A stretch of 64,000 bases of DNA from the NCBI RefSeq assembly GCF_900104775.1, contig NZ_FNSA01000003.1, positions 186,001 to 250,000 of the forward strand, read 5' to 3'. A model generated the notes under the pieces. The model had not been told where the DNA came from and did no database searches. It was given only the letters and a program-made list of their open reading frames with translations. This DNA is from Tsukamurella tyrosinosolvens. GTDB lineage: Bacteria; Actinomycetota; Actinomycetes; Mycobacteriales; Mycobacteriaceae. Below, one piece after another: positions 37,366 to 45,524 of the stretch. The stretch's first letter is position 1; every line of letters begins with the position of its first letter. A program made the position numbers and the translations under genes.

Positions 37366-38250
37366 TCAGGCCGAGTGCCACGGGGCAGCGGACACGTCGG
37401 CGACCTCCTGCGCAGCGGCCGCGGCCACCTCGATCGCGTCGGGCGTCCACGGCCGCGAGACGCCGAGCACGAGGTGATCGACGCCCCACCCCGCGGCGGT
37501 CCGGGCGCGCGCGGCGAGCTCGGCCGCGGTCTCCGCGGGGCCGAGCCGCGTGCTCAGCGTCGTCTCGATGTCCGACGGTGCCCGGCCGAGGTCCCGGCAG
37601 TGCCCGGCGAGCACCGCGAGCTTGCGCCGGACGGTCGCGCCCTCGTCGGGGATGTCGAAGACGTTGCAGGCGTCGGCGTACTGGGCCACCAGCCGCAGGG
37701 TGCGGCGCTCGCCGGCCCCGCCGACCAGGATCGGCGGCCGGGCGGCGGGCAGCGGCGACAGCCGGGGCCGCTCGCAGCGCACCGTCGTACCGGGGAACGG
37801 GGATTCGTCGCCGCACCAGATCCGGTGGGCGAGGCGCAGCGTGTCCTCCGTGGCGTCGAGCCGCGTGCGGGCGTCGGGGAACGGCAGGCCCATGTCGGCC
37901 GCCTCGGCGCCGTGGTGGCCCGCCCCGAGTCCGAGCCACGCGCGGCCGCCGGAGAGGAGGGCGAGCGTGGTGACGGCCGCGATCAGCACCGACGGCGGGC
38001 GGAAGGTCGCGGGGGAGACCATGGCGCCCAGCCGGATCCGCTCGGTCCGCGCGGCGAGGTGACCGAGGGTCGTGTACGCCTCGAGATGATCGTGGTCCTC
38101 GGGCGGCGCGGTCGGGTCGACCTGCAGCAGGTGGTCCGCCACCCACAGCGTGTCGAAGGCCGCGTCGTCGGCCATCGCGGCGACGCGGAGCAGGCCGGGC
38201 AGCGGGCCTTCGGGGAACGACGGATTCGTCACGGACAGGCTGATTCTCAC
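37366..38250 (-). CDS. LLM-class F420-dependent oxidoreductase
   Basis: A 294-residue luciferase-like oxidoreductase. FDTLWVADHLLQVDP, LGAMVSPATFRPPSVLIAAV, SGGRAWLGLGAGHHGAEA and PPILVGGAGERRTLRLVAQYADACNVF are the standard flavin/F420 and barrel motifs. It starts 12 bp downstream of the TetR gene on the same strand, so both form a small operon probably autorepressed by TetR. The substrate is unknown. Confidence 0.88.
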   Translation of the reverse strand: MRISLSVTNPSFPEGPLPGLLRVAAMADDAAFDTLWVADHLLQVDPTAPPEDHDHLEAYTTLGHLAARTERIRLGAMVSPATFRPPSVLIAAVTTLALLSGGRAWLGLGAGHHGAEAADMGLPFPDARTRLDATEDTLRLAHRIWCGDESPFPGTTVRCERPRLSPLPAARPPILVGGAGERRTLRLVAQYADACNVFDIPDEGATVRRKLAVLAGHCRDLGRAPSDIETTLSTRLGPAETAAELAARARTAAGWGVDHLVLGVSRPWTPDAIEVAAAAAQEVADVSAAPWHSA

Positions 38251-38262
38251 GGGGCTCTCCTT

Positions 38263-38916
38263 CTACGTCGGTCCGTCTCCGTCGGGTTCGGCGGGAATGG
38301 GTGCGAGGCCGCGGATGAGGACGTCGACCGCCGCGGCCCCCTCGGGCAGCACGATCGTGGCGATCGCGGCACCGGTCAGCCCGGTCGCCGCGAGGCGGTG
38401 GACCTCGAGGGTCATCGCCTGCGTGATGCCGACCGCCGCGGTCGCGAGGGCCCGGGCGCGGATCGCGCCCGGGGAGTCCTCCGCGAGGAGCTCAGCGAGA
38501 TCCGTCGCCGTGGCCTCGGCGATGAGGAGCTCGCGGGCCCGCAGCGCGGGGCTGGCGGCGATGATCTCGCGCACGCGCACCAGCCCCGCCGTCGCGCGGG
38601 GATCGTCGTCCGCGAGCAGGCCGCGCGGTTCGAGGAGGTGCGCACGGAAGGCACCGAGCACAGAGGTGCCCGGTGCGCGGTCGCGCAGCGTCGCGATCAG
38701 GCGTTCGCCGTACTCCGCCATGCCGTGCAGGACCAGGTCCTCCTTGGTGGGGAAGTAGTTGAAGACGGTGGCGGGGGAGACGCCGGCCTCCCGGGCCACC
38801 TCGGTGACGGTGACGCCGTCGAAGCCGCGGTCGGCGAACAGCGTGAGGGCCACGTCCTGGATCCGCCGCCGCGTGTCGATCTTCTTCTGCTCGCGCAGAC
38901 CGACCTGCTGCGTCAC
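38263..38916 (-). CDS. TetR family transcriptional regulator
   Basis: A 217-residue TetR repressor. The N-terminal helix-turn-helix RRIQDVALTLFADRGFDGVTVTEVAREAGVSPATVFNYFPTKEDLV is canonical (residues 16-61). The ligand domain is not assignable. It is divergent from the maleylpyruvate isomerase-like gene, with an inverted repeat at 38952-38966 as likely operator, and is cotranscribed with the LLM oxidoreductase. Confidence 0.92.
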   Translation of the reverse strand: MTQQVGLREQKKIDTRRRIQDVALTLFADRGFDGVTVTEVAREAGVSPATVFNYFPTKEDLVLHGMAEYGERLIATLRDRAPGTSVLGAFRAHLLEPRGLLADDDPRATAGLVRVREIIAASPALRARELLIAEATATDLAELLAEDSPGAIRARALATAAVGITQAMTLEVHRLAATGLTGAAIATIVLPEGAAAVDVLIRGLAPIPAEPDGDGPT

Positions 38917-38951
38917 GCGCGCCTCCTCGAATAGTTACTGTTGCTCTAAAG

Positions 38952-38966
38952 TTAGAGTTACTCTAA
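38952..38966. promoter_or_regulatory. Likely TetR operator
   Basis: TTAGAGT-T-ACTCTAA is a perfect 7-bp inverted repeat with a 1-bp centre, in the 98-bp gap between the divergent TetR gene and the gene at 39015. A further half-site CTCTAA lies at 38944-38949. Control of both flanking units by the TetR protein is inference. Confidence 0.7.
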
Positions 38967-39014
38967 CATGGCGGATGACGCACCACCACCGGCCCGAACG
39001 CAGGAGGAGCGACG

Positions 39015-39791
39015 ATGCACACCGAGACCTACCTGGACGCGGTCGTCGAACAGACCGGCATCCTCGCGGACTGGGTGCACGCGCGGGAGCCGGCGACGCC
39101 GGTGCCGACCGCACCGAAATGGACGCTCGCGGACCTGGTCGAGCACGTCGGCGCCACGCAGCGCATGGTCCGGTTGCTCGTCGCGGGGAGGCTCACGGAC
39201 CCCGGGGCGGCCTTCGCCGACCAGGAGCCGGCGCCCGCCGACCCGGCCGCCTGGCGGGACTGGCTGAACGCCAACGCGGTCGCCGCGCGGGACGCGTTCG
39301 CCCCGGTCACCGACACCACGCCCGTGTGGGACCCCTCCGGCGCCGCCGCGGGCGTGCCCTTCTGGTCGCGCCGGCTGTTCGGCGAGGCCTGCGTGCACCG
39401 CGCGGATGCCGCGGCCGCGCTGGACCTGGCCTACGCGCTGCGGCCCGAGTACGCCGCGGCCGCGGTCGACGACTGGCTCGACACCCTCACCTCCGCCGGC
39501 TACTGGACGAACCGGCCGGATTTCGCGGCCGCCGTGCGCGGCGCGGGCCAGACCCTGTGCTTCGCCCCCACCGATGCGGCGGGCGGCTGGCTCGCACGGC
39601 GCGGACCGGACGGGGTCGGCCTGGAGCGCGCTGCCGCGCCGGCCGACGTCACCCTGCGCGGCCCGGCCGTCGAGCTGCTGCTCGTGCTGAGCAGGCGCCG
39701 GCCGCTCGCCGCCGCCGAGGGACTCGTCGTGCAGGGCGATCGGGCGCTGCTCGACCACTGGATCGACCACATGGACTGGGTCGCCGACTGA
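39015..39791 (+). CDS. Maleylpyruvate isomerase family (mycothiol-dependent type) protein
   Basis: A 258-residue DinB/YfiT-fold protein of the TIGR03083 maleylpyruvate isomerase family. WTLADLVEHVGATQRMV holds the first metal histidine, and WSRRLFGEACVHRADAA the second pair (the HRxDA motif); the C-terminal domain is the usual SCP2-like half. Members use mycothiol or act as metal-dependent thiol transferases; the precise reaction is unknown. GGAGGAG precedes the ATG. It is divergent from the TetR gene. Confidence 0.83.
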   Translation: MHTETYLDAVVEQTGILADWVHAREPATPVPTAPKWTLADLVEHVGATQRMVRLLVAGRLTDPGAAFADQEPAPADPAAWRDWLNANAVAARDAFAPVTDTTPVWDPSGAAAGVPFWSRRLFGEACVHRADAAAALDLAYALRPEYAAAAVDDWLDTLTSAGYWTNRPDFAAAVRGAGQTLCFAPTDAAGGWLARRGPDGVGLERAAAPADVTLRGPAVELLLVLSRRRPLAAAEGLVVQGDRALLDHWIDHMDWVAD

Positions 39792-39820
39792 GGCGCGCCC
39801 ACCGACCCGAGGAGGAACCC

Positions 39821-40189
39821 ATGACAGACCGGGACGCCGTCGTCGCCGCCCAGCAGCGATTCGACGATGCCGAGCTCCGCGACGACCGAGCCGCCCTGGA
39901 CGACCTGATCGACGCCGACTTCCTGTCGATCGGGCCGAAGGGATTCGTGCTCGACAAGGCGCAGTGGATCGCGCGCCACGATCACTTCCGCTACCACGAG
40001 CTCGACGTCGACGAGATGGACGTGCGGCTGTACCCGTCGGCCGCGATCGTGCGGTGCGTGCAGCGCAACCACGCCGACTCGTCGGGACACGACGTGCGGA
40101 TCGCGACCCGCGTCTCGCAGACGTGGGTGCAGCGCGACGGGGCGTGGCGGATCGCCGGGATCCAGTTCAGCCCGCTCGCCGACGCCTGA
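39821..40189 (+). CDS. NTF2-like (DUF4440) protein
   Basis: A 122-residue cone-fold protein of the SnoaL/DUF4440 group: AQQRFDDAELRDDRAALDDLIDADFLSIGPKG and the C-terminal TWVQRDGAWRIAGIQFSPL are typical. Such proteins bind small ligands or act as isomerases; nothing specific is visible. GAGGAGG lies 8 nt before the ATG, and it follows the gene at 39015 by 29 bp, probably in one operon. Confidence 0.82.
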   Translation: MTDRDAVVAAQQRFDDAELRDDRAALDDLIDADFLSIGPKGFVLDKAQWIARHDHFRYHELDVDEMDVRLYPSAAIVRCVQRNHADSSGHDVRIATRVSQTWVQRDGAWRIAGIQFSPLADA

Positions 40190-40199
40190 CCGGATCGGC

Positions 40200-40685
40200 C
40201 TACCGCAGCGCGTCGACGAAGACCGCGGCGACCGCCTCGAGGCCGCGCTGGTCGTCGTCGGTGAACCGCGCCGTCCGCTCGCTGTCGAGGTCGAAGACGC
40301 CGATCAGCTCGCCGTCGCGGACCAGGGGCACGACGAGCTCCGAGTTGGTCGCCCCGTCGCAGGCGATGTGGTCCGGCACGGCGTGCACGTCGTCGACCCG
40401 CTGCGTGGTCCGCGTGCGCGCGGCCGCGCCGCACACACCGCGGTCCAGGGGGATGCGGATGCACGCCGGGAGTCCCTGGAAGGGCCCGACGACGAGCTCG
40501 GCACCGTCGTAGAAGTAGAAGCCCACCCAGTTGAGGTCGGGCACCGTCGCCTTGACGAGCGCCGAGAGGTTCGCGGCGTTGGCGATGCGATCGGGCTCGC
40601 CGTCGACGAGCGCACGGGCGTAGGCGGCGAGCTCTGCGTAGCGCTCGGCGGGGGAATCGGAGAGGTCGGGAAGCGTGAACGACAC
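40200..40685 (-). CDS. Free methionine-(R)-sulfoxide reductase, GAF domain
   Basis: A 161-residue GAF-domain enzyme of the fRMsr family, which reduces free methionine-R-sulfoxide in the cytoplasm. LNWVGFYFYDGAELVVGPFQG, three cysteines (LPACIRI, RGVCGAAA, HIACDGATNSE) and the C-terminal GVFDLDSERTARF match the family and its catalytic cysteine set. The GTG at 40685 is 6 nt after a TACCGT box (40692-40697 on the minus strand), so the mRNA is probably leaderless. Upstream reading to an ATG at 40832 has no family similarity. Confidence 0.9.
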   Translation of the reverse strand: MSFTLPDLSDSPAERYAELAAYARALVDGEPDRIANAANLSALVKATVPDLNWVGFYFYDGAELVVGPFQGLPACIRIPLDRGVCGAAARTRTTQRVDDVHAVPDHIACDGATNSELVVPLVRDGELIGVFDLDSERTARFTDDDQRGLEAVAAVFVDALR

Positions 40686-41048
40686 GCCCCGACGGTACGG
40701 GGTCCGACGGTGCCCCGACACCCTCCCGCAGGGCATGAGTCTGGGCGGAAGCTGAGAGCATCGGGGAAACGAAACCGGCGTGATCGAGACCGAAAAACAC
40801 CTCATGTACAGCGCTGACCTGCCTCGGCGCATCGATCTTCACCAGTGGTTGTAACAGGGTGACGCGGCGCTCCGACTAAGAGTTTGTCAGGAACTGAGAT
40901 CTCGCATACAGTGCCTGACGAGCACTGAATCGCTCGCGTTGCTGTGCCACGGGGTCCTCCTGTGGTACCGACGGGGCCGGTACGCCGGCGCCGCGCAGGC
41001 GGTTTGCACGCGCCCACCGGGCGGAAACACTGAGGAAGAGAGTCTCGT

Positions 41049-42026
41049 ATGCGTATGCGCAACGGCTGGGCCAAGAAGGCCACCGCCGCCGCGGTCACCG
41101 TGGCTGCCATTCCGGCCCTGACGATCGCCGGCACGGGCGCCGCGAACGCCTGGGGCCCCGGCAACGCCAAGAACCCGCCGAAGGGCTTCAAGCAGGCCTT
41201 CGTCAACGGCGCGGGCATGCCGAACGTCAAGGTCCGCAGCTGGGCCTCGACCACCACCGACCCCAAGAAGGCCCCCACCGTCGTGCTGCTCGACGGTCTG
41301 CGCGCCACCTGGGACGTCTCGGGCTGGGAGCGCGACTCCAACGTGGCCTTCCTGTCGCAGAAGGGCATCAACGTCGTGACGCCCGTCGGCGGCACCTCGA
41401 GCTGGTACACCGACTGGCAGGGCCCGTCCTCGACGAACCGCCAGGCCTACCGCTACACCTGGGCGTCGTTCCTCAAGAACAGCCTCCCGCAGTACATCCG
41501 CAGCCTCGGCTTCAGCGACAACGTCTCGCTGGTCGGCCTGTCGATGTCCGGTAGCGCCGCGATCATCAACACCGTCGAGTCGAACGGCTACTACAAGCGT
41601 GCCGCCTCGCTCTCCGGCCTGAACAACATCTCGGCGCCCGGCGTCCCGATCGCCGTCGGCATCGCCTCGCTCGATTCGGGCGGCTACAACGCCGGCCTCG
41701 ACATGTGGGGCGGCCCGTTCGACTCCCGCTGGGCGAAGAACGACCCGACCGTGCAGGTGAACCGCCTGAAGAACATCCCGCTGTGGATCTCGGCCGGCAA
41801 CGGCGTCTTCGGCAAGTACACCCCGAACCCGGGCCCGGCCGACGTCATCCAGGGCGTGCCGCTCGAGTGGCTCGCGCTGTCGCAGTCGCGCGCCTTCGAG
41901 GGTGCGGCCAAGCGTGCGGGCCTGTCCAAGGCGCACTTCGACTTCCCGCCGGCCGGCACCCACACGTGGGGCTACTGGCAGGACCAGGTGTGGCAGATGC
42001 AGCGCACCGGCTGGTTCTCGAAGTAA
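41049..42026 (+). CDS. Antigen 85-type mycolyltransferase
   Basis: A 325-residue secreted mycolyltransferase. The signal peptide (KKATAAAVTVAAIPALTIAG) ends near GAANAWG. The catalytic domain has VVLLDGLRATWDVSGWERDSNV, PVGGTSSWYTDWQGPS, the nucleophile GLSMSGSA and the histidine in GTHTWGYWQDQVWQMQ. There is no LGFP tail. It transfers mycolic acid between trehalose monomycolate molecules or to arabinogalactan. GGAAGAG precedes the ATG. A close paralog follows at 42327. A strong hairpin lies after its stop. Confidence 0.93.
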   Translation: MRMRNGWAKKATAAAVTVAAIPALTIAGTGAANAWGPGNAKNPPKGFKQAFVNGAGMPNVKVRSWASTTTDPKKAPTVVLLDGLRATWDVSGWERDSNVAFLSQKGINVVTPVGGTSSWYTDWQGPSSTNRQAYRYTWASFLKNSLPQYIRSLGFSDNVSLVGLSMSGSAAIINTVESNGYYKRAASLSGLNNISAPGVPIAVGIASLDSGGYNAGLDMWGGPFDSRWAKNDPTVQVNRLKNIPLWISAGNGVFGKYTPNPGPADVIQGVPLEWLALSQSRAFEGAAKRAGLSKAHFDFPPAGTHTWGYWQDQVWQMQRTGWFSK

Positions 42027-42053
42027 TCCTTCGCGATTGCACGAACAGATCAC

Positions 42054-42095
42054 ACGACAGGCGGCCTCGTTCGGACGAACGGGGCCGCTTGTCGT
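42054..42095. terminator. Rho-independent-like hairpin after mycolyltransferase 1
   Basis: The arms ACGACAGGCGGCC-CGTTCG and CGAACG-GGCCGC-GTCGT form a long interrupted stem ending 28-70 bp after the stop codon. There is only a short T-rich stretch. Confidence 0.7.
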
Positions 42096-42187
42096 ATTGT
42101 GAGGTGGACGACTTTCCTGAGGAAACCGGGAGGGTGTGTAACGCCTTACCCTGTGATTTCGATGAGATCCAGGGAGAGTGTCGCTCA

Positions 42188-42247
42188 TGTGACTTATGTG
42201 AAACATGTGACATGTGTGACGAACGATGTTAGAGTGACGGCTGTGAC
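42188..42247 (+). promoter_or_regulatory. Promoter with seven 9-bp-phased TGTGACNNN units before mycolyltransferase 2
   Basis: Units start at 42188, 42197, 42206, 42215, 42224, 42233 and 42242: TGTGAC, TGTGAA, TGTGAC, TGTGAC, CGATGT, AGTGAC, TGTGAC, each with three spacer bases. The -35 GTGACA (42207-42212) and -10 TAGAGT (42230-42235), 17 bp apart, are embedded in the array at the same phase as at 7937-7993. MtrA-type direct repeats of GTCACA are the closest known match; the actual regulator is not shown. Confidence 0.65.
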
Positions 42248-42326
42248 AAGGCTGGTCGAGTGCGACCATCCGTCCGGTCCACCAGCTACTGCGCGGAGAT
42301 TCCGTGTGAAAAAGGAGAGGTCAGCA

Positions 42327-43289
42327 ATGCGAGCAGCCTGGGGTAAGCGAGCGGGTGCGGCGGTTCTCACCGCGGCCATGGTGCCCGCCCTCGCCGGTAT
42401 GGGTGCCGGCGTCGCCGGCGCCTGGGGTCCGGGGTCGGCGAAGAACCCGCCCAAGGGCTTCAAGTCCGAGAAGGTCGACGGAGCCGGCATGCCGGCCGTC
42501 ACGGTGCGTTCGTGGGCTTCGACCACGACCGACCCGGCGAAGGCCCCGACCGTCGTCCTGCTCGACGGTCTGCGCGCCACGCAGGACGTCTCCGGCTGGG
42601 AGCGCGACTCGAACGTCGCCTTCCTGTCGCAGAAGGGCGTCAACGTCGTCATGCCCGTCGGCGGCACGGCCAGCTTCTACACGAACTGGGCGAACACCTC
42701 CAAGCACGGCAACGGCACCTACAAGGCCACCTGGGGCAACTTCCTCGCGTCGAGCCTGCCGAACTACATCAAGTCGCGCGGCTTCTCGAGCAACCTCTCG
42801 CTCGTCGGCATCTCGATGGGTGGCGGCGCCGCCCTCATCAACGCCGCGAACAACCCGGGCGTCTACAAGCGCGCCGCCGCGCTGTCGGGCTTCCTGAACA
42901 CCTCGGCCCCCGGCATGCCGGTCGCCGTGGGCGTCGCCATGCTGGACGCGGGCGGCTACAACGTCCTCGACATGTGGGGCGGCCCGTTCGACGCCAACTG
43001 GGCGAAGAACGACCCGACCGTGCAGGTCGGTCGCCTGAAGGGCACCAAGCTCTGGATCACCGCCTCGACCGGTGAGCCCGGCAAGTACACCCCGAACCCG
43101 TCGCCCGCCGACATCGTTCAGGGCGTGCCGCTGGAGATCCTCGCCAAGTCGCAGTCGGAGGCCTTCAAGGCCGCCGCCGACAAGGCCGGCGTGAGCGCTC
43201 ACTACGACTTCTCGTCGGTGGGCACCCACACCTGGGGCTACTGGAGCGACCAGGTCTGGCAGATGCAGCGCACGGGTTGGTTCAACTGA
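42327..43289 (+). CDS. Antigen 85-type mycolyltransferase, tandem paralog
   Basis: A 320-residue secreted paralog of the preceding gene. Signal peptide ending near GVAGAWG, then the shared WGPGSAKNPPKGFK block, VVLLDGLRATQDVSGWERDSNV, the nucleophile GISMGGGAA and the histidine in GTHTWGYWSDQVWQMQ. The ATG at 42327 has AAAGGAGAGG 7 nt upstream. It has its own promoter with the 9-bp TGTGAC array, whereas copy 1 lacks one, so the two are probably regulated differently. A terminator follows. Confidence 0.93.
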   Translation: MRAAWGKRAGAAVLTAAMVPALAGMGAGVAGAWGPGSAKNPPKGFKSEKVDGAGMPAVTVRSWASTTTDPAKAPTVVLLDGLRATQDVSGWERDSNVAFLSQKGVNVVMPVGGTASFYTNWANTSKHGNGTYKATWGNFLASSLPNYIKSRGFSSNLSLVGISMGGGAALINAANNPGVYKRAAALSGFLNTSAPGMPVAVGVAMLDAGGYNVLDMWGGPFDANWAKNDPTVQVGRLKGTKLWITASTGEPGKYTPNPSPADIVQGVPLEILAKSQSEAFKAAADKAGVSAHYDFSSVGTHTWGYWSDQVWQMQRTGWFN

Positions 43290-43314
43290 TCCCGCGCTGA
43301 TCGAACGATCGCAA

Positions 43315-43346
43315 GGAAGGCCCCGGGCACCTGCCCGGGGCCTTCC
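43315..43346 (+). terminator. Strong hairpin terminator after mycolyltransferase 2
   Basis: Perfect 15-bp arms GGAAGGCCCCGGGCA and TGCCCGGGGCCTTCC with a 2-nt loop, 25 bp after the stop. There is no T tract, as is common in actinobacteria. Confidence 0.85.
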
Positions 43347-43403
43347 GGCGTATCGGTACGCTTTTCAGCGAACCCACACGAGAGAGTCGAGGTTGCAGCC
43401 CTC

Positions 43404-44345
43404 ATGACCCCGCCGGCCCCGCTCACCCCCACGACAGCCGATACCGACGAGCCCCTCGGTTTCCGCATCGATCCCGTGCTCGCGCGCAGCTGGCTGCTGG
43501 TCAACGCCGCGCAGCCCGAGCGCTTCGACGCGGCGGCCCGGTCGCGCGCGGACATCGTGGTGCTGGACATCGAGGACGCCGTCGCGCCCAAGGACAAGGT
43601 GGCCGCGCGGAACAACGTGGTCGACTGGCTCAGCCGCGAGGTCGACGGGACGCCGAACGACGGCTGGGTCCGCGTCAACGGCTTCGGCACGCAGTGGTGG
43701 GCCGACGACCTCGAGGCGCTGCGCGAGGCGAAGCACCTCGGCGGGGTCATGCTGGCGATGGTCGAGTCGATGGACCACGTGACCGAGACGGCCAAGCGGC
43801 TGCCCGACACGCTCATCGTCGCGCTGGTGGAGACCGCGCGCGGGCTGGAGCGGATCAGCGAGATCGCGTCGGCCAAGGGCACGTTCCGCCTGGCCTTCGG
43901 CATCGGCGACTTCCGCCGCGACACGGGCTTCGGCGGCGACCCGACGACGCTGGCCTACGCCCGCTCGCGCTTCACCATCGCCGCCAAGGCCGCGCACCTG
44001 CCGGGCGCGATCGACGGGCCGACCGTCGGATCCAAGGGGTTGCTGCTGACGGAGGCCACCGCGGTCTCCGCCGAGTTCGGCATGACCGGCAAGATCTGCC
44101 TCACCCCCGACCAGTGCCACCCGGTGAACGAGGGCCTGAGCCCCTCGCCCGAGGACATCCGCTGGTCGCGGGAGTTCTTCGCGGACTTCGACCGCGACGG
44201 CGGCGAGATCCGCAACGGCTCGGACCTGCCGCGTATCGCGCGCGCCACGAAGATCCTCGACCTGGCCCGCGCCTACGGCATCGTCGTCGCCGACGGCCTG
44301 GACGGCGAGCACGCCCCGGCACCGTCGGACACCTTCCACTACTGA
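43404..44345 (+). CDS. CitE-like / HpcH-HpaI aldolase family CoA-ester lyase
   Basis: A 313-residue TIM-barrel lyase. SRADIVVLDIEDAVAPKDKVAARN, RVNGFGTQWWADDL, the VETARGLERISEIA glutamate and FGIGDFRRDTGF give the metal-binding acidic residues and CoA-ester site of CitE-like proteins. Stand-alone members in mycolate actinomycetes act on malyl-, citramalyl- or similar CoA esters; no citrate lyase alpha or gamma genes are near. GAGG lies 11 nt before the ATG. A hairpin terminator follows. Confidence 0.87.
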   Translation: MTPPAPLTPTTADTDEPLGFRIDPVLARSWLLVNAAQPERFDAAARSRADIVVLDIEDAVAPKDKVAARNNVVDWLSREVDGTPNDGWVRVNGFGTQWWADDLEALREAKHLGGVMLAMVESMDHVTETAKRLPDTLIVALVETARGLERISEIASAKGTFRLAFGIGDFRRDTGFGGDPTTLAYARSRFTIAAKAAHLPGAIDGPTVGSKGLLLTEATAVSAEFGMTGKICLTPDQCHPVNEGLSPSPEDIRWSREFFADFDRDGGEIRNGSDLPRIARATKILDLARAYGIVVADGLDGEHAPAPSDTFHY

Positions 44346-44375
44346 GTCGCTGCTGAGTCACCACTGAGCTCGACG

Positions 44376-44416
44376 ACGAAGCCCCCGCACCGCGCACCGG
44401 CGGTCGGGGGCTTCGT
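44376..44416. terminator. Bidirectional hairpin terminator
   Basis: ACGAAGCCCCC and GGGGGCTTCGT form a perfect 11-bp stem with a 19-nt loop between the convergent CitE-like and YceI genes. Confidence 0.85.
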
Positions 44417-44428
44417 TCGCGCTGCGGA

Positions 44429-44965
44429 TCAGGCCTGGCGCAGGGCCTCGATGTCGAGCGTGAGGGTGATCTTGTCGCCGATCACCTTGCCGCCGGTCTC
44501 CAGCGGCATGTCGATCGAGATGCCGAAGTCCTGGCGGGTGATCACGGTGGACGCCTCGAACGCGGCGACCTCGCCCTGGCCCATGCCGGGGTTGGTGCCG
44601 AGGAACTCGAGGTCGAACTGCACGGGCTTGGTGATGCCGCGCAGGGTCAGCTCGCCGGTGAGCACGTAGTTCGAGCCCTTCTCCGCGACGCCGGTCGAGA
44701 GGAACGTCGCCTTCGGGTGGTTCTCGGCGTCGAAGAAGTCGGCGGTGCGGATGTGGGCGTCACGCTGCGCGTTGCGGGTGTTCACGGAGGTCACGTCGAC
44801 CTCGGCGGAGAGCGACGCGCTGCCGTCCTCGGCGACCGTGATCGTGCCGCTGAACTCGTCGAAGCGGCCCTTGACCTTGCTCACCATCAGGTGGCGCACG
44901 GAGAACTCGACGGACGAGTGGACCGGGTCGACGACGTAGGTGCCGGCGGGGAGGACGTTGCTCAT
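44429..44965 (-). CDS. YceI family lipocalin-like protein
   Basis: A 178-residue YceI-fold protein. The core motifs YVVDPVHSSVEFSVRHLMVSKVKGRF, TRNAQRDAHIRTADFFDAENHPKATF and TLRGITKPVQFDLEF are complete. YceI proteins bind isoprenoid or fatty amide ligands in a long hydrophobic barrel. No signal peptide is visible, so it is probably cytoplasmic here. AAGGAG lies 9 nt before the ATG at 44965. Confidence 0.92.
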   Translation of the reverse strand: MSNVLPAGTYVVDPVHSSVEFSVRHLMVSKVKGRFDEFSGTITVAEDGSASLSAEVDVTSVNTRNAQRDAHIRTADFFDAENHPKATFLSTGVAEKGSNYVLTGELTLRGITKPVQFDLEFLGTNPGMGQGEVAAFEASTVITRQDFGISIDMPLETGGKVIGDKITLTLDIEALRQA

Positions 44966-45080
44966 GGGGAAATGCTCCTTCGATGGTTGAACTCTCACGA
45001 CTCATCGAGCATAACCGGACTGCGGTCCGATGTATTCCGGGCGGGGTGAACCCGACCGGAACATCCCTGGAATTCCGGTT

Positions 45081-45449
45081 CTACGCGGCCCCGTGGAAGA
45101 CCGCCTCCACGTTGTTGCCGTCCGCGTCGCGGACGAAGGCGCCGTAGTACCCCGGGTGGTACTCGGGCCACAGGCGCGGCGCGTGCAGCGACTCCGCCCC
45201 CAGCTCGAGCGCGACGCGGTGGAACTCGTCGACGGTGCCGGTGTCCGGTGCGGCGAAGGCGATGTGCGCCTCCCGATTCGAGGAGCCCTCGGCGGCGCCG
45301 GAGATCCAGAAGACGGGCTGCTCGGCGCCGTAGCCGACGGCCACGTCGAAGTCCATGAGCCGGCGCGAGCCGAGCACGGCGAGCACCCCGTCGTAGAACC
45401 GCTTCGCGGCGTCCAGGTCGGCACAGTTGATCCCGAAGTGGTCGATCAT
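45081..45449 (-). CDS. VOC (glyoxalase-like) family protein
   Basis: A 122-residue vicinal-oxygen-chelate fold protein beginning MIDHFGINCADLDAAKRFYDGVL and ending GAFVRDADGNNVEAVFHG, with metal-site candidates at His4, Glu in REAHIAF and Glu in NVEAVFH. The family covers glyoxalases, dioxygenases and resistance proteins; the substrate is unknown. GAGGAG precedes the ATG at 45449; the frame is open to 45485 without support. Confidence 0.88.
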   Translation of the reverse strand: MIDHFGINCADLDAAKRFYDGVLAVLGSRRLMDFDVAVGYGAEQPVFWISGAAEGSSNREAHIAFAAPDTGTVDEFHRVALELGAESLHAPRLWPEYHPGYYGAFVRDADGNNVEAVFHGAA

Positions 45450-45524
45450 GTCGGCTCCTCGCCCGATGCCGGGCGCCCTCTGCACCCGCGACGTCTCAGG
45501 TCTAGCACCGGGGACCGACAGGTT

